A stretch of 56,540 nucleotides of DNA from Gallionella sp. (GCA_030681375.1 JAUXWM010000024.1:1-56540), one strand, 5' to 3'. Counted from the first letter of the stretch, positions 16,644 to 25,207 are shown. Numbers and translations: made by a program. Notes: generated by a model not told the origin, from the letters alone.

Positions 16644-17774
16644 TCAGTCGATGAAGAACTCACGAATAGCGGCAGTGATGCGTGCGATGTCCTCCGCATT
16701 CATTTCGTAAAACAGCGGCAATCGCAACAGACGTTCGCTTAAATCATCCGTTACCAGCATGCGGCTGCCTTCGCGTCCATATTGGCGTCCGGCCGGCGAG
16801 GAATGCAGCGGCACGTAATGAAATACCGGATTAATTCCTTGCGCTTTGAGGTGCGCGATCAACTTGCTGCGCGTAGTCAGGCTGTCGAGCAGGACGTAGA
16901 ACAGATGGCCGTTGCTGTCGTCATCGAAATCCGCGATGCGTAACTTGCCGGATTGTTGCAACGGGGCGAGTTGCATCGCGTAGGCGCTACAGATGCTGCG
17001 CCGCTTGGCGATGATCTCGTCGGCGCGCTCCAGTTGCGCGTAAAGGAAGGCGCTGACCAGTTCGCTGGGCAGATAGGACGAGCCGATATCCATCCAGGTG
17101 TATTTATCCACTTCACCCCTGAAGAACTGGCTGCGGTTGGTCCCTTTCTCTCGGATCACCTCGGCGCGCTCGGCAAATCGCGCGTCATTTACCAGCAGTG
17201 CGCCCCCCTCGCCGCTGATGATATTTTTGGTTTCGTGGAAACTCAGGCAGCCGAAATGTCCGATGCTGCCCAGTGCACGGCCTTTATAGGTGGAAAGCAA
17301 GGCCTGCGCAGCATCTTCCACCACTAGCAGCCTGTGTTTTTCGGCGATAGCCATGATGCGATCCATCTCGCACGGTACGCCCGCGTAATGTACGGGTACG
17401 ATGACCCGTGTCCTGGGGGTGATGGCGGCTTCAATCAGCTCCTCGTCGAGGTTCAGCGTGTCCGGGCGGATGTCCACAAATACCGGTACGGCGCCGCGTA
17501 GCACGAAGGCGTTGGCTGTTGAAACAAAAGTGTAGGAAGGTAGAATCACCTCGTCGCCAGGCTGGATGTTGCATAGTATCGCGGCCATTTCCAGCGCGCC
17601 GGTGCAGGAGTGGGTGAGCAAAGCCTTGCGGCAGCCCAGCTTTTCCTCAAACCAGCGATGGCATAGCTTGGTGTACGCGCCATCGCCGGAGAGATGGCCT
17701 TGTGCCACGGCATCGGCGATCAGCGAGAGTTCACGACCGATGATGAAAGGTTTGTTGAACGGGATGGGTTTCAT
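16644..17774 (-). CDS. wecE: dTDP-4-amino-4,6-dideoxygalactose transaminase
   Basis: 376 residues from the ATG at 17774; a GTG three codons upstream is also open. A DegT/DnrJ/EryC1 aminotransferase with long runs shared with enterobacterial WecE: PGDEVILPSYTFVSTANAFV, RVIVPVHYAGVPCEMD, EVIREKGTNRSQFFRG and FHYVPLHSSPAG. The PLP-binding Lys is in LSFHETKNIISGEGG (about residue 183). WecE converts dTDP-4-keto-6-deoxyglucose to dTDP-Fuc4N using glutamate. No rmlA/rmlB is nearby, so the dTDP-sugar must come from elsewhere in the genome. Its stop is 25 bp from the convergent SMR gene. Confidence 0.92.
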   Translation of the reverse strand: MKPIPFNKPFIIGRELSLIADAVAQGHLSGDGAYTKLCHRWFEEKLGCRKALLTHSCTGALEMAAILCNIQPGDEVILPSYTFVSTANAFVLRGAVPVFVDIRPDTLNLDEELIEAAITPRTRVIVPVHYAGVPCEMDRIMAIAEKHRLLVVEDAAQALLSTYKGRALGSIGHFGCLSFHETKNIISGEGGALLVNDARFAERAEVIREKGTNRSQFFRGEVDKYTWMDIGSSYLPSELVSAFLYAQLERADEIIAKRRSICSAYAMQLAPLQQSGKLRIADFDDDSNGHLFYVLLDSLTTRSKLIAHLKAQGINPVFHYVPLHSSPAGRQYGREGSRMLVTDDLSERLLRLPLFYEMNAEDIARITAAIREFFID

Positions 17775-17799
17775 AGCGCGCACGCAGGGAACAATGGGC

Positions 17800-19197
17800 T
17801 CATTTTATCGTTAATCCGGTCTGGCAGGCAGTCCCGCGGCACAGCAAATAAAGTTTATCTCCCCCGAGTTGGTACGCTTTGACGTTTTTTTCTGCTTCGG
17901 GGTCAGCCGTCATGGAAATGATAAATCCGGATTCCAGATTAGGCGGCGGGAACTGCAACGCCTGCGCCGGATAGCGTTGCTGGTTGATGTAGGCCGCCAC
18001 GTTCAGACCATTGCTAGTCACGTCGTTAATATAAAGCGGCTGCTTGCCGGTTAGGGTAATGATGTCGGTGGCGGTCAGCGCGTAGTTTTCGCCACGGTAT
18101 TGATGCTGGTAATAGGGGAAAACCACCAGACCCAGAACGAAGTTGAACGCGATGGCGGCGGTCAGCCAGCGGCGTGTGGTGAGTAAGGCCGGATTGCCTG
18201 CGCGCCAGATTAGTCGTGCGGCAAGCAATGCGAATAGCGGATAGATAGGCATCAGGTAACGTACCCCGCTGTGTGGTGCGAGCCAGTAAGGCAGAAAGTT
18301 CAGCGCCGCGATCAGCAGCGCGTTGCGAAAGTGCTGAGGCTGGACTTCGTCCTGAGTAATTCTTCCGCGCATGGCGAAGTAAGCGACCAATATGCCGGCT
18401 GGCAGTAAGCCTGACCAGACTTCCAGCGGGTATTGCAACAGTTTGCCGATGTAGTCGCCGATGTCGGGCAGGGCAAGTTTGGCGAGGATTTCATCAAACA
18501 TGCGCCCGCTTTGTCCGTGCCCGGCAGGGATGATGGCGAACCAGACCAACGGTGCCGCCAGCATGACGGCATGCGCGGCCAGCGACACGGGGCTGAGCAG
18601 AACCTTGCGATAGGCAGCGACGCGCGCGAGTACCAGCAGGCTGATGCCGTAAAATACATAGGCGGTGAATGCCTTGCTTAGAAATGCACAGCTCAGCGCG
18701 ATGGCCGCGAGCCAAAGCAGATTGCGGCGTTGTTCTGTGCAAGCGACCCATAGCGTGGCGATGGACGTGAAGATGAATAGCGCAAACAACGGATCCACAT
18801 AGGCCAGCCAGCCGTGGTACATCAGCACGTCGTCGAAGGTCAGATAAATCAGTGCGGCAAAGACCGCAAAGCTGCGATCAAGAAATAAGCGCAAGACCAG
18901 CCAGTACAACACTGCGGCCGTGGCCAGCGTTGCGCTGAGGGTCAGACCGCGTGCCACCTCCAGCAGATGAGACCAGCCGAACAGATTGGCGCAGGCGATG
19001 ATCAGCCAGTTGAACAGCGGATTGTGCTGAACATCGCCGCCATACAGATACTGCTTGAGCCATACGCCGCGCTGCCACATTTCCATGGAGGTGATCGGGA
19101 AGATGGCCTCTTCGCCGACGTAATAATGGTTGAATGCGGTGAGCATACTCAACGCGGCTGCAAGGAACAGCAGGGAAAAGGAGCGGGTTGGGGTCAT
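17800..19197 (-). CDS. GT39-type membrane glycosyltransferase (ArnT/PMT-like)
   Basis: 465 residues, about eleven membrane helices and a short C-terminal periplasmic domain. The N-terminus has an acidic first-loop pattern (HYYVGEEAIFPITSMEMW) as in ArnT/PMT-2 enzymes, which use polyprenyl-phosphate sugars as donors in the periplasm. YLTFDDVLMYHGWLAYVDP is a second family-like block. In this setting it would receive the sugar loaded by the ArnC/GtrB-like enzyme at 14.6 kb. The acceptor (lipid A, core, O-antigen or protein) is unknown. Its ATG overlaps the stop of the upstream AlgJ-like gene. Confidence 0.8.
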   Translation of the reverse strand: MTPTRSFSLLFLAAALSMLTAFNHYYVGEEAIFPITSMEMWQRGVWLKQYLYGGDVQHNPLFNWLIIACANLFGWSHLLEVARGLTLSATLATAAVLYWLVLRLFLDRSFAVFAALIYLTFDDVLMYHGWLAYVDPLFALFIFTSIATLWVACTEQRRNLLWLAAIALSCAFLSKAFTAYVFYGISLLVLARVAAYRKVLLSPVSLAAHAVMLAAPLVWFAIIPAGHGQSGRMFDEILAKLALPDIGDYIGKLLQYPLEVWSGLLPAGILVAYFAMRGRITQDEVQPQHFRNALLIAALNFLPYWLAPHSGVRYLMPIYPLFALLAARLIWRAGNPALLTTRRWLTAAIAFNFVLGLVVFPYYQHQYRGENYALTATDIITLTGKQPLYINDVTSNGLNVAAYINQQRYPAQALQFPPPNLESGFIISMTADPEAEKNVKAYQLGGDKLYLLCRGTACQTGLTIK

Positions 19198-20396
19198 GGT
19201 TTCAGGTCTGCCGATGGTAGCGATATTGTGCCATCCGGGCGCAATGCATCGCGCCAGAACGACTGAAAGATTTTGTTGTAACAGCTTGATACGGCATGGT
19301 GCGGGTCAAGAAATTCATCAGGCCGGCAATCAAAGCGTTCCGATTGTCCTGCGTCCAGCAGGGTCAGCTGGTTTTCTTTGGCCCAGTCAGCCAGTATTTG
19401 CTTGGTTTTTTGCAGCACAGGCATTAGCTGAGGGTGGCGGAGAAATTCGACCTCCATTCCCGGCAACAGAGGTGGCAAAAATAAAATCAGCCCTCCACCA
19501 TTCTGTTTTGCCTGCTTGCCCAGTTCGGCGAGGCGTTGCAAAAAAACCGGGTTGGGTGAGCCATCAGCCGATAGCAGGTTCTGGCGGTATTGAGAATGGG
19601 ATGAGGTCGAGGCGAGAATCAGTGAACGCGGATTGCCAACCCGGGATGAGTTGGCGAAAGTGGCGCTGCCGTCGTGGCGGAACCCCGTGCAGGTGCCGCG
19701 ATAGATGGTGTCGAAATCCTTGCCGGGCGTACCGTCAGCGCAACGGTAATCATTGCTCGCATCTTGCAGGAAATAGCCGCTGAAGGCAGCGGTTTTGTCA
19801 TCGGCGCGACGAATGTTGTTCAATATTTCAAATAGGCTGCTGATGCGCGGATAGGACAGTGCATCGCGTATTCTTTCCAGCAGTGGGACTGATTTTATTT
19901 GCACCTGTGTTGCCTGCATGGCGGTTGCTGCAGAAAGATCGGCATCCGGCGGAGTGCCCTGTTGATAGATGAATCCCAATGACCAGTCCAGTGGAATAAC
20001 CAGCCATTTCACGTTTGCGTAATGACGCTGGATATACTCCGCTTCGCCTATGACTGAACTGAGCGCGTGCCCGGTTTGAGCATAGTTGTACAGATGCAGC
20101 GCGTCGGGAAAAGCCTGCTGCGCGATGCCCAGAGCGGTGGAAGAGCCGAATACCACGGTGTTGATTTCAGACAGGCGATCAAGCAGGCGCAGCGTCTTGA
20201 ACAGATGGGTGTCGCTCAGGGTCGGTGCGTAAGTAATGCCCTGCGTGCGCTGCTGCCACTGGCTGGCAAGCAATACTTTCTGATTGTTGCCCAAGGTGTC
20301 GTTGAGCAGAATCATATTCAGGACGAGAACAGGCAGCAGCGTCGCGCAAAAGCTGATTATCAGTATCCGGAAATAATGTTTATGCCGTGTGTTCAT
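19194..20396 (-). CDS. AlgJ/AlgX-like SGNH-type protein, partner of the MBOAT acyltransferase
   Basis: 400 residues from the ATG at 20396, two bases after the MBOAT stop; a longer frame to 20501 would run back into the MBOAT gene. A single N-terminal signal anchor (about 10-30) is followed by a periplasmic domain with VVFGSSTALGIAQQAF, resembling the GDS/GSS nucleophile block of SGNH hydrolases, and by WLVIPLDWSLGF. A later LILFLPPLLPGMEVEF fits the same fold. Such proteins take acyl groups delivered by AlgI/DltB-type MBOATs and pass them to polysaccharide. No catalytic D-x-x-H pair was assigned with certainty (LDPHHAVSSCY near the end is a candidate). Confidence 0.6.
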   Translation of the reverse strand: MNTRHKHYFRILIISFCATLLPVLVLNMILLNDTLGNNQKVLLASQWQQRTQGITYAPTLSDTHLFKTLRLLDRLSEINTVVFGSSTALGIAQQAFPDALHLYNYAQTGHALSSVIGEAEYIQRHYANVKWLVIPLDWSLGFIYQQGTPPDADLSAATAMQATQVQIKSVPLLERIRDALSYPRISSLFEILNNIRRADDKTAAFSGYFLQDASNDYRCADGTPGKDFDTIYRGTCTGFRHDGSATFANSSRVGNPRSLILASTSSHSQYRQNLLSADGSPNPVFLQRLAELGKQAKQNGGGLILFLPPLLPGMEVEFLRHPQLMPVLQKTKQILADWAKENQLTLLDAGQSERFDCRPDEFLDPHHAVSSCYNKIFQSFWRDALRPDGTISLPSADLKP

Positions 20397-20398
20397 AT

Positions 20399-22000
20399 TC
20401 AGAATTGAAAGTACAGAAACGCCGACTGCTTGCTCAGGTTGATGATCGCGATAAAACCGAGCAGCCATACGGCAATCGCAGCAGGTGCCGAAGGTCGCCA
20501 CGACAATCGTGTGCGGCTTTCAGGCATATCCAGCGCGGGTTTATAAGCTGCCATGATCTGCTGGGTGTTGGGTGCGAACCAGACGATGAGCAGGGAAATC
20601 CATATCCAGTTGATGGCGCCACCCATGATTAAATCATTGGTTGCGCCGAAAGAGACGCCCTGCGCGGATAGCCATAGCCCGAACGCTCCCCATTTGGGCA
20701 GCCAGGCATCCGGCAGGACAAAACCGTTCAGGCCGGACATGGCACTGAGCATGGCGGTGGCGGAACTCAGGTTGTCGGCGCGGAACACGACCCATGCCGA
20801 TACTACGGCCAGGAAGGTGAGCAGCACGGCCGCCGCTCTTGCCGGTTGGGATAGCGGTACTTGGGTATCCTGCCCCAGTGCGCGGCGGAGCGAATGCCAG
20901 CCGTGATTGATGATCAGATATAGGCCGTGCAGGCCGCCCCATATTACAAAAGTCCAGCCTGCGCCGTGCCACAGACCGCCCAGCAGCATAGTGATCATCA
21001 GATTCAGGTAGCGCTGTGCCGAGCCTTTGCGGTTGCCGCCCAGCGGGATGTACAGGTAGTCGCGCAGGAAACGCGACAGGGTCATATGCCAGTTGCGCCA
21101 GAATTCGATGATATTGACCGCTTTGTACGGAGAATGAAAATTAAGCGGCAGGGTTACACCAAACATGCGCGACAGGCCGATCGCCATATCCGAATAGCCG
21201 GAGAAATCGAAATACAGTTGCAGCGTGTAGCACAATGCGCCACCCCAGGCATCAATGAAACTGAGTTCAACTCCGGCTGCCGAGGCATCAAAAACCGGGC
21301 CGACATAAACGGCCAGTCCATCCGCCAGAATGACCTTTTTGAATAGCCCGATGAGAAAAATGGTCGTGCCCACCGACATGTTTTCGTAGCTGAAACGATA
21401 GGTTGAGGTCAGCGCAAACTGCGGCATCATCTCCTTGTGATGCAGTACCGGTCCGGCAATCAGGTGCGGGAAATAGGTCACGAACAGCAGGTAATGCACG
21501 AAATTGTATTCCTTCACCTTGCCCTGATAGGTGTCCACCAGATAAGCGATCTGGGTGAAGGTAAAGAAGGAGATGCCCAGCGGCAGAATGATATTCGCGA
21601 AATTCCAGTCTGTGCCGAGCAGCGGGTTAAGGTTATCGACAAAGAAGTTGGCGTATTTGTAGTAAGCAAGCAGAGCCAGATTGGCGATAAGGGCCACGAT
21701 CAGCAGGCGTTGAGGACTAAGTGCTGAGGACTGAGTTCCGGGTGCTGATGTTTCAGTCCTCAGTCCTCGTTGCTCAGTCCTGCACCTGGCTTTGGCTATC
21801 CACACCCCGAAGGCGTAGTTGCATACGATGGACATAAGCAGCAGTCCGATGTAGGCCGGATTCCAGTAGCCGTAGAAAAACAGCGAGGCGAATGCCAGCC
21901 AGGCCGCCGCGTAGCTACGGTTTATTCGCCCGAGCTGGAAGAAACCCAGCAGCACTACGGGCAGGTAAAGAAAAATGAAGCCGTAGGAATTAAATAACAT
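20399..22000 (-). CDS. MBOAT-family O-acyltransferase (AlgI/PatA/DltB-like)
   Basis: 533 residues with many membrane helices. EFWRNWHMTLSRFLRDYLYI and LLGGLWHGAGWTFVIWGG contain the conserved MBOAT histidines; the catalytic His is in WHGAGW at about residue 345. It moves acyl groups, usually acetyl, across the inner membrane for polysaccharide O-acetylation. The AlgJ-like gene follows immediately and the ArnT-like gene overlaps that one, so three periplasmic glycan-modifying functions share an operon. Between residues about 72 and 97 a stretch (TEQRGLRTETSAPGTQSSAL) has no family counterpart that I recognise and is encoded by a heptamer repeat element. Confidence 0.92.
   Translation of the reverse strand: MLFNSYGFIFLYLPVVLLGFFQLGRINRSYAAAWLAFASLFFYGYWNPAYIGLLLMSIVCNYAFGVWIAKARCRTEQRGLRTETSAPGTQSSALSPQRLLIVALIANLALLAYYKYANFFVDNLNPLLGTDWNFANIILPLGISFFTFTQIAYLVDTYQGKVKEYNFVHYLLFVTYFPHLIAGPVLHHKEMMPQFALTSTYRFSYENMSVGTTIFLIGLFKKVILADGLAVYVGPVFDASAAGVELSFIDAWGGALCYTLQLYFDFSGYSDMAIGLSRMFGVTLPLNFHSPYKAVNIIEFWRNWHMTLSRFLRDYLYIPLGGNRKGSAQRYLNLMITMLLGGLWHGAGWTFVIWGGLHGLYLIINHGWHSLRRALGQDTQVPLSQPARAAAVLLTFLAVVSAWVVFRADNLSSATAMLSAMSGLNGFVLPDAWLPKWGAFGLWLSAQGVSFGATNDLIMGGAINWIWISLLIVWFAPNTQQIMAAYKPALDMPESRTRLSWRPSAPAAIAVWLLGFIAIINLSKQSAFLYFQF
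21711..21787. repeat. Heptamer dyad element A (in frame in the MBOAT gene)
   Basis: Eleven consecutive heptamers can be laid out without a break from 21711: TGAGGAC, TAAGTGC, TGAGGAC, TGAGTTC, CGGGTGC, TGATGTT, then TCAGTCC twice, TCGTTGC, TCAGTCC and TGCACCT. The second half is the inverted complement of the first, so the segment can fold into a hairpin. It lies inside the MBOAT coding region and the frame stays open through it. The word is CTGAGGA in rotation. Confidence 0.88.
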
Positions 22001-22118
22001 CAGGCGGCGAAATTGATGGGGATGGGAAGATTATCACGTAAAAGCGGCATGGATTTCATCGAAGATACGTAAAAATCTGGTACGCTATTTTATCAGGATA
22101 TTTTGCTGGGAAAGCGCG

Positions 22119-22943
22119 ATGGCGATTTATGCAGTTGGGGACATCCAGGGCTGTCACACGGAATTGGTGCAGTTGCTGGAAAAAATACGTTTTGATCCGG
22201 ATTCGGATAAGTTGTGGTTGGTCGGCGATCTGGTCAATCGCGGCCCTGACTCCTTGCAGGTGTTGCGCCTGGTCAAGTCGCTGGGCGACTCCGCAATTAC
22301 CGTGCTCGGCAATCACGACCTGCATTTGCTCGCGGTCGCGGCGGGAACGTCCAGGTTGTATCGTGGCGATACATTGGATGAAATATTGCGCGCACCGGAC
22401 CGCGAGGAATTGCTGACCTGGCTACGCAAGCAGCGGATGCTGCATGCAGAAGGCGACTTTGTGCTGGTGCATGCCGGGTTGTTGCCGGGCTGGTCGGTAG
22501 CGCAGGCTGTCAGTCTGGCGGGTGAGGTCGAAGCGGCGCTGCGTGGCCCTGACTATGTGGACTTTCTCGCGCACATGTACGGCAACAAACCCGATGCCTG
22601 GGACGACGGGTTAACGAACTATAAGCGTTTGCGGGTGATTACCAATGCGTTGACAAGAATGCGCATCTGCACCGATAGCGGTGAGATGGAGTTTGATTTC
22701 AAGGCGGAGAAGCACAAGATTCCGCAAGGTTACTATCCCTGGTTCAACATTCCCGAACGTGCCAGTCGTGAGGCTACCGTGATATTCGGTCACTGGTCGG
22801 CGCTGGGGCTGATGATCAAGCCCAATGCCGTCGCACTGGATACCGGCTGTCTGTGGGGCGGGCCGATGACGGCGATCCGCCTGCAGGACCGCGAAGTGAT
22901 ACAGGTGGCTTGCGCGAATCCCTCCGTGGCCAAGCACTGGTGA
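22119..22943 (+). CDS. apaH: Symmetrical bis(5'-nucleosyl)-tetraphosphatase
   Basis: 274 residues. The metallophosphoesterase motifs occur in order: YAVGDIQGCHTEL (8-15), VGDLVNRGPDSLQVLR (about 36-50), VLGNHDLHLLAVAAG (about 66-80), VLVHAGLLPGW and a distal GHWSALGL. It hydrolyses diadenosine tetraphosphate to two ADP, and in some bacteria also removes Np4 caps from RNA. The length is the usual one. Its stop overlaps the GTG start of waaA. It starts 118 bp from the divergent MBOAT gene, so the gap 22001-22118 should hold promoters for both; an AT-rich TACGCTATTTTATC patch around 22081-22094 could be part of one. Confidence 0.95.
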   Translation: MAIYAVGDIQGCHTELVQLLEKIRFDPDSDKLWLVGDLVNRGPDSLQVLRLVKSLGDSAITVLGNHDLHLLAVAAGTSRLYRGDTLDEILRAPDREELLTWLRKQRMLHAEGDFVLVHAGLLPGWSVAQAVSLAGEVEAALRGPDYVDFLAHMYGNKPDAWDDGLTNYKRLRVITNALTRMRICTDSGEMEFDFKAEKHKIPQGYYPWFNIPERASREATVIFGHWSALGLMIKPNAVALDTGCLWGGPMTAIRLQDREVIQVACANPSVAKHW

Positions 22944-24208
22944 GATTTCTTTATACATTTTTGCTGTGGCTGCTGCTGCCCTTCGTTTTCGTGCGTCTGG
23001 CGCTGCGCGCACGCAGACAACCTGAATACCGGCAACATCTGAGGGAGCGTTTCGGTTTTTATCCGTCGTGTCGTTATTCCGGCGAAGGCCGGAATCCAGT
23101 CATCTGGCTGCATGCGGTTTCGGTCGGCGAGACGCGCGCGACTGTGAGCCTGGTCGCTAAACTGCGTGCCGCGTATCCGGAGCATCAAATCCTGCTGACC
23201 CACACCACCCCGACCGGGCGCGCCACCAGTGAGCAGTTGTATGGCGATAGCGTGCGGCGGGTGTATCTGCCCTATGACTATCCGTTCGCGGTGCGGCGCT
23301 TCCTGCGCCACTTCAGGCCCGCAGTCGGCATCCTGATGGAAACCGAAATCTGGTTCAACCTGATTCACGAAGGGCGTGCGGCGGACGTTCCCATGTTGCT
23401 GCTCAACGCGCGCCTGTCGGAAAAGTCGGCCAAGGGCTATGCGCGGTTCGCCAGTCTGAGCCGCAGCGCGTTGCAGAACCTGACCGCTATCGCCGCGCAA
23501 ACGCGGGACGATGCGGCGCGTCTAGGCCAGCTTGGTGCCGAAAAAGTTTCCGTGATGGGCAATCTCAAATTTGATATCGAGCCGCCGCCTGTGATGCGGG
23601 AACTGGGCAAGGCGCTGCGTCGGCAGTTTGGCGCGGACAGAAAAATCCTGCTGGCCGCCAGCACGCGCGAGGGCGAAGAAACTATTTTGCTGGATGCGTT
23701 TATGGCGCAGAGCGTCATGAAAGATGTCCTGCTGGTCATCGTGCCGCGCCATCCGCAACGCTTTGACGAGATCGCGGAGCTGCTCGCCAAACGCGGCTTG
23801 CGCTATCAGCGCCGCAGCGGGAACAGTGAAGTCGGGGCGGATGTTCAGGTAGTGCTGGGCGACAGCATGGGCGAAATGTTTGCCTATTACGCTGCTGCCG
23901 ACATCGCCTACATCGGTGGCAGTCTGCTGCCGTTCGGCGGACAGAACCTGATCGAAGCCTGTGCGGTCGGCATCCCGGTGCTGATCGGGCCGCACACGTT
24001 TAATTTCACCGAGGCCACCCAGCTGGCGGTCGAGGCGGGTGCGGCGCTGCGGGTGGGGAATGCGGAGGAGCTGTTCCAAACTGCGCAGGCGTTGCTGAAT
24101 GATGATTCGGCGCTGGATGCTATGGGCAAAAAGGGCGTGCAGTTCGTCGCATCACATCAAGGCGCGACGGATAAGGCGATGAGCGTCATTCGGGCAGTGA
24201 TCGGGTAG
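22940..24208 (+). CDS. waaA: Kdo transferase (3-deoxy-D-manno-octulosonic acid transferase)
   Basis: 422 residues from the GTG at 22940, which overlaps the apaH stop; the N-terminal VRFLYTFLLWLLLPFVFVRL anchor supports this start over an ATG at 22853 inside apaH. WLHAVSVGETRATVSLVAKL, HTTPTGRATSEQLYG and YLPYDYPFAVRRFLRHFRP identify WaaA (KdtA), which adds Kdo to lipid IVA. C-terminal YIGGSLLPFGGQNLIEACAV with GPHTFNFTEA forms the CMP-Kdo site. Between RFGFYP and VIWLHAVS about eleven residues (SCRYSGEGRNP) are extra and come from a palindromic repeat at 23071-23100. The conserved Glu expected near the N-terminus lies just before it, in a region that otherwise aligns well. Confidence 0.95.
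   Translation: MRFLYTFLLWLLLPFVFVRLALRARRQPEYRQHLRERFGFYPSCRYSGEGRNPVIWLHAVSVGETRATVSLVAKLRAAYPEHQILLTHTTPTGRATSEQLYGDSVRRVYLPYDYPFAVRRFLRHFRPAVGILMETEIWFNLIHEGRAADVPMLLLNARLSEKSAKGYARFASLSRSALQNLTAIAAQTRDDAARLGQLGAEKVSVMGNLKFDIEPPPVMRELGKALRRQFGADRKILLAASTREGEETILLDAFMAQSVMKDVLLVIVPRHPQRFDEIAELLAKRGLRYQRRSGNSEVGADVQVVLGDSMGEMFAYYAAADIAYIGGSLLPFGGQNLIEACAVGIPVLIGPHTFNFTEATQLAVEAGAALRVGNAEELFQTAQALLNDDSALDAMGKKGVQFVASHQGATDKAMSVIRAVIG
23071..23100. repeat. Short palindromic repeat in frame in waaA
   Basis: TTATTCCGGCGAAGGCCGGAATCCAGT is split as ATTCCGGC-GAAG-GCCGGAAT, a perfect 8-bp stem (the first copy of the stem begins at 23076). This is the very common bacterial 'ATTCCGGCGAAGGCCGGAAT' intergenic repeat, here within the coding sequence. 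It encodes the RYSGEGRNP peptide that turns up as an insert in unrelated proteins. Confidence 0.85.
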
Positions 24209-24286
24209 GGTTCTGTCGTCATTCCCACCTGCGCGCATAAGCGACACTTTAAACACTTTATTCATTCCGATGGCTCTATCAGTGTG

Positions 24287-24314
24287 GCCGGGCTACCCCG
24301 GCGGTGTTGTTTTT
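24287..24314 (+). terminator. Probable Rho-independent terminator after waaA
   Basis: GCCGGG-CTAC-CCCGGC forms a 6-bp GC stem at 24287-24302, followed within a few bases by TTGTTTTT. It lies 78 bp past the waaA stop and just before the stop of the convergent kinase gene, so it could end the apaH-waaA transcript. Confidence 0.5.
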
Positions 24315-24319
24315 AAAGG

Positions 24320-25207
24320 CTAGCGAGTCTCTGACAGCAACCTTTCCATCATATTCTCGGCCTGTCTGGCATAACTTCCACCGAACAGATTAACGTGGTT
24401 GAGAATGTGGTAGAGGTTGTAGAGCTCGCGGCGGGTGGCATAGCCTGAATCGAGCGGGTATGCGGCACGATAGGTGTCGTAGAACGCCGCGGGATAACCG
24501 CCGAACAGCTCGGTCATCGCCAGATCGCATTCGCGGTCGCCGTAATAGCAGGCGGGATCGAAAATCACCGGTGTGCCGTCCGGCAGGTAGGCGTGGTTGC
24601 CGCTCCACAGGTCGCCGTGTAGTAGCGAGGGTTGCGGGTTGTGGTCGGCGAACAACGCGGGCAATATTTCCAGCAGTTTTTCACCCAGCGTTTGCAGCTT
24701 CCCGCCACAGCCATTTTTCGCCGCAAGCCGTAATTGAAATCCCAGTCGCTGTTCGCGCCAGAACGTCAGCCAGTCATCCGTCCATGCGTTAGGTTGCGGC
24801 GTTGTGCCGAGGAAGTTGTCCTGTGCAAAACCGAAACGCGGAGCGGTATGGCGGTGTAGTGTGGCGAGCTGTTCGCCCAGCAGTCCGGCGTTGCCGTGCG
24901 AGTGTAATTCCAGATGTTCCAGTGCCAGAAAACTGTGGGTATCACTGGTGCCGTGGGCAATGGTGCGCGGTACGCGCAAGGCGCGGGTTGCGGCGATCGC
25001 CTCCAGTCCTGCCGCCTCCGATGAGAACATGGCATGACGCCTTGCATCGTTCAGTTTTAGAAAATAACGCGTTCCGTCATGGCCTTGGAGGCGATAGGCT
25101 AAATTGATGCAGCCACCCCCGACAGGCAGCGCGTCTTGCAGCTTGAACGGGCGATGCGTTGCATCGCGGATGGTGGAAGAAAGCTTGAATATGAGTTCCG
25201 GGTTCAC
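24320..25207 (-). CDS. Fructosamine/ketosamine-3-kinase family protein
   Basis: 295 residues. LPVGGGCINLAYRLQ is the ATP-binding loop, YFLKLND holds the phosphate-binding Lys, SLLHGDLWSGNHAYLPDGTP is the Brenner-type catalytic loop with Asp and Asn, and FDPACYYGDRECDLAMTELF is the metal-binding end. This is the protein-repair kinase family that phosphorylates glycated lysines so that the adduct falls off. The start ATG overlaps the stop of the VOC gene upstream (ATGA), so the two are coupled. The natural substrate of bacterial members is mostly small ribulosamines. Confidence 0.92.
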   Translation of the reverse strand: MNPELIFKLSSTIRDATHRPFKLQDALPVGGGCINLAYRLQGHDGTRYFLKLNDARRHAMFSSEAAGLEAIAATRALRVPRTIAHGTSDTHSFLALEHLELHSHGNAGLLGEQLATLHRHTAPRFGFAQDNFLGTTPQPNAWTDDWLTFWREQRLGFQLRLAAKNGCGGKLQTLGEKLLEILPALFADHNPQPSLLHGDLWSGNHAYLPDGTPVIFDPACYYGDRECDLAMTELFGGYPAAFYDTYRAAYPLDSGYATRRELYNLYHILNHVNLFGGSYARQAENMMERLLSETR

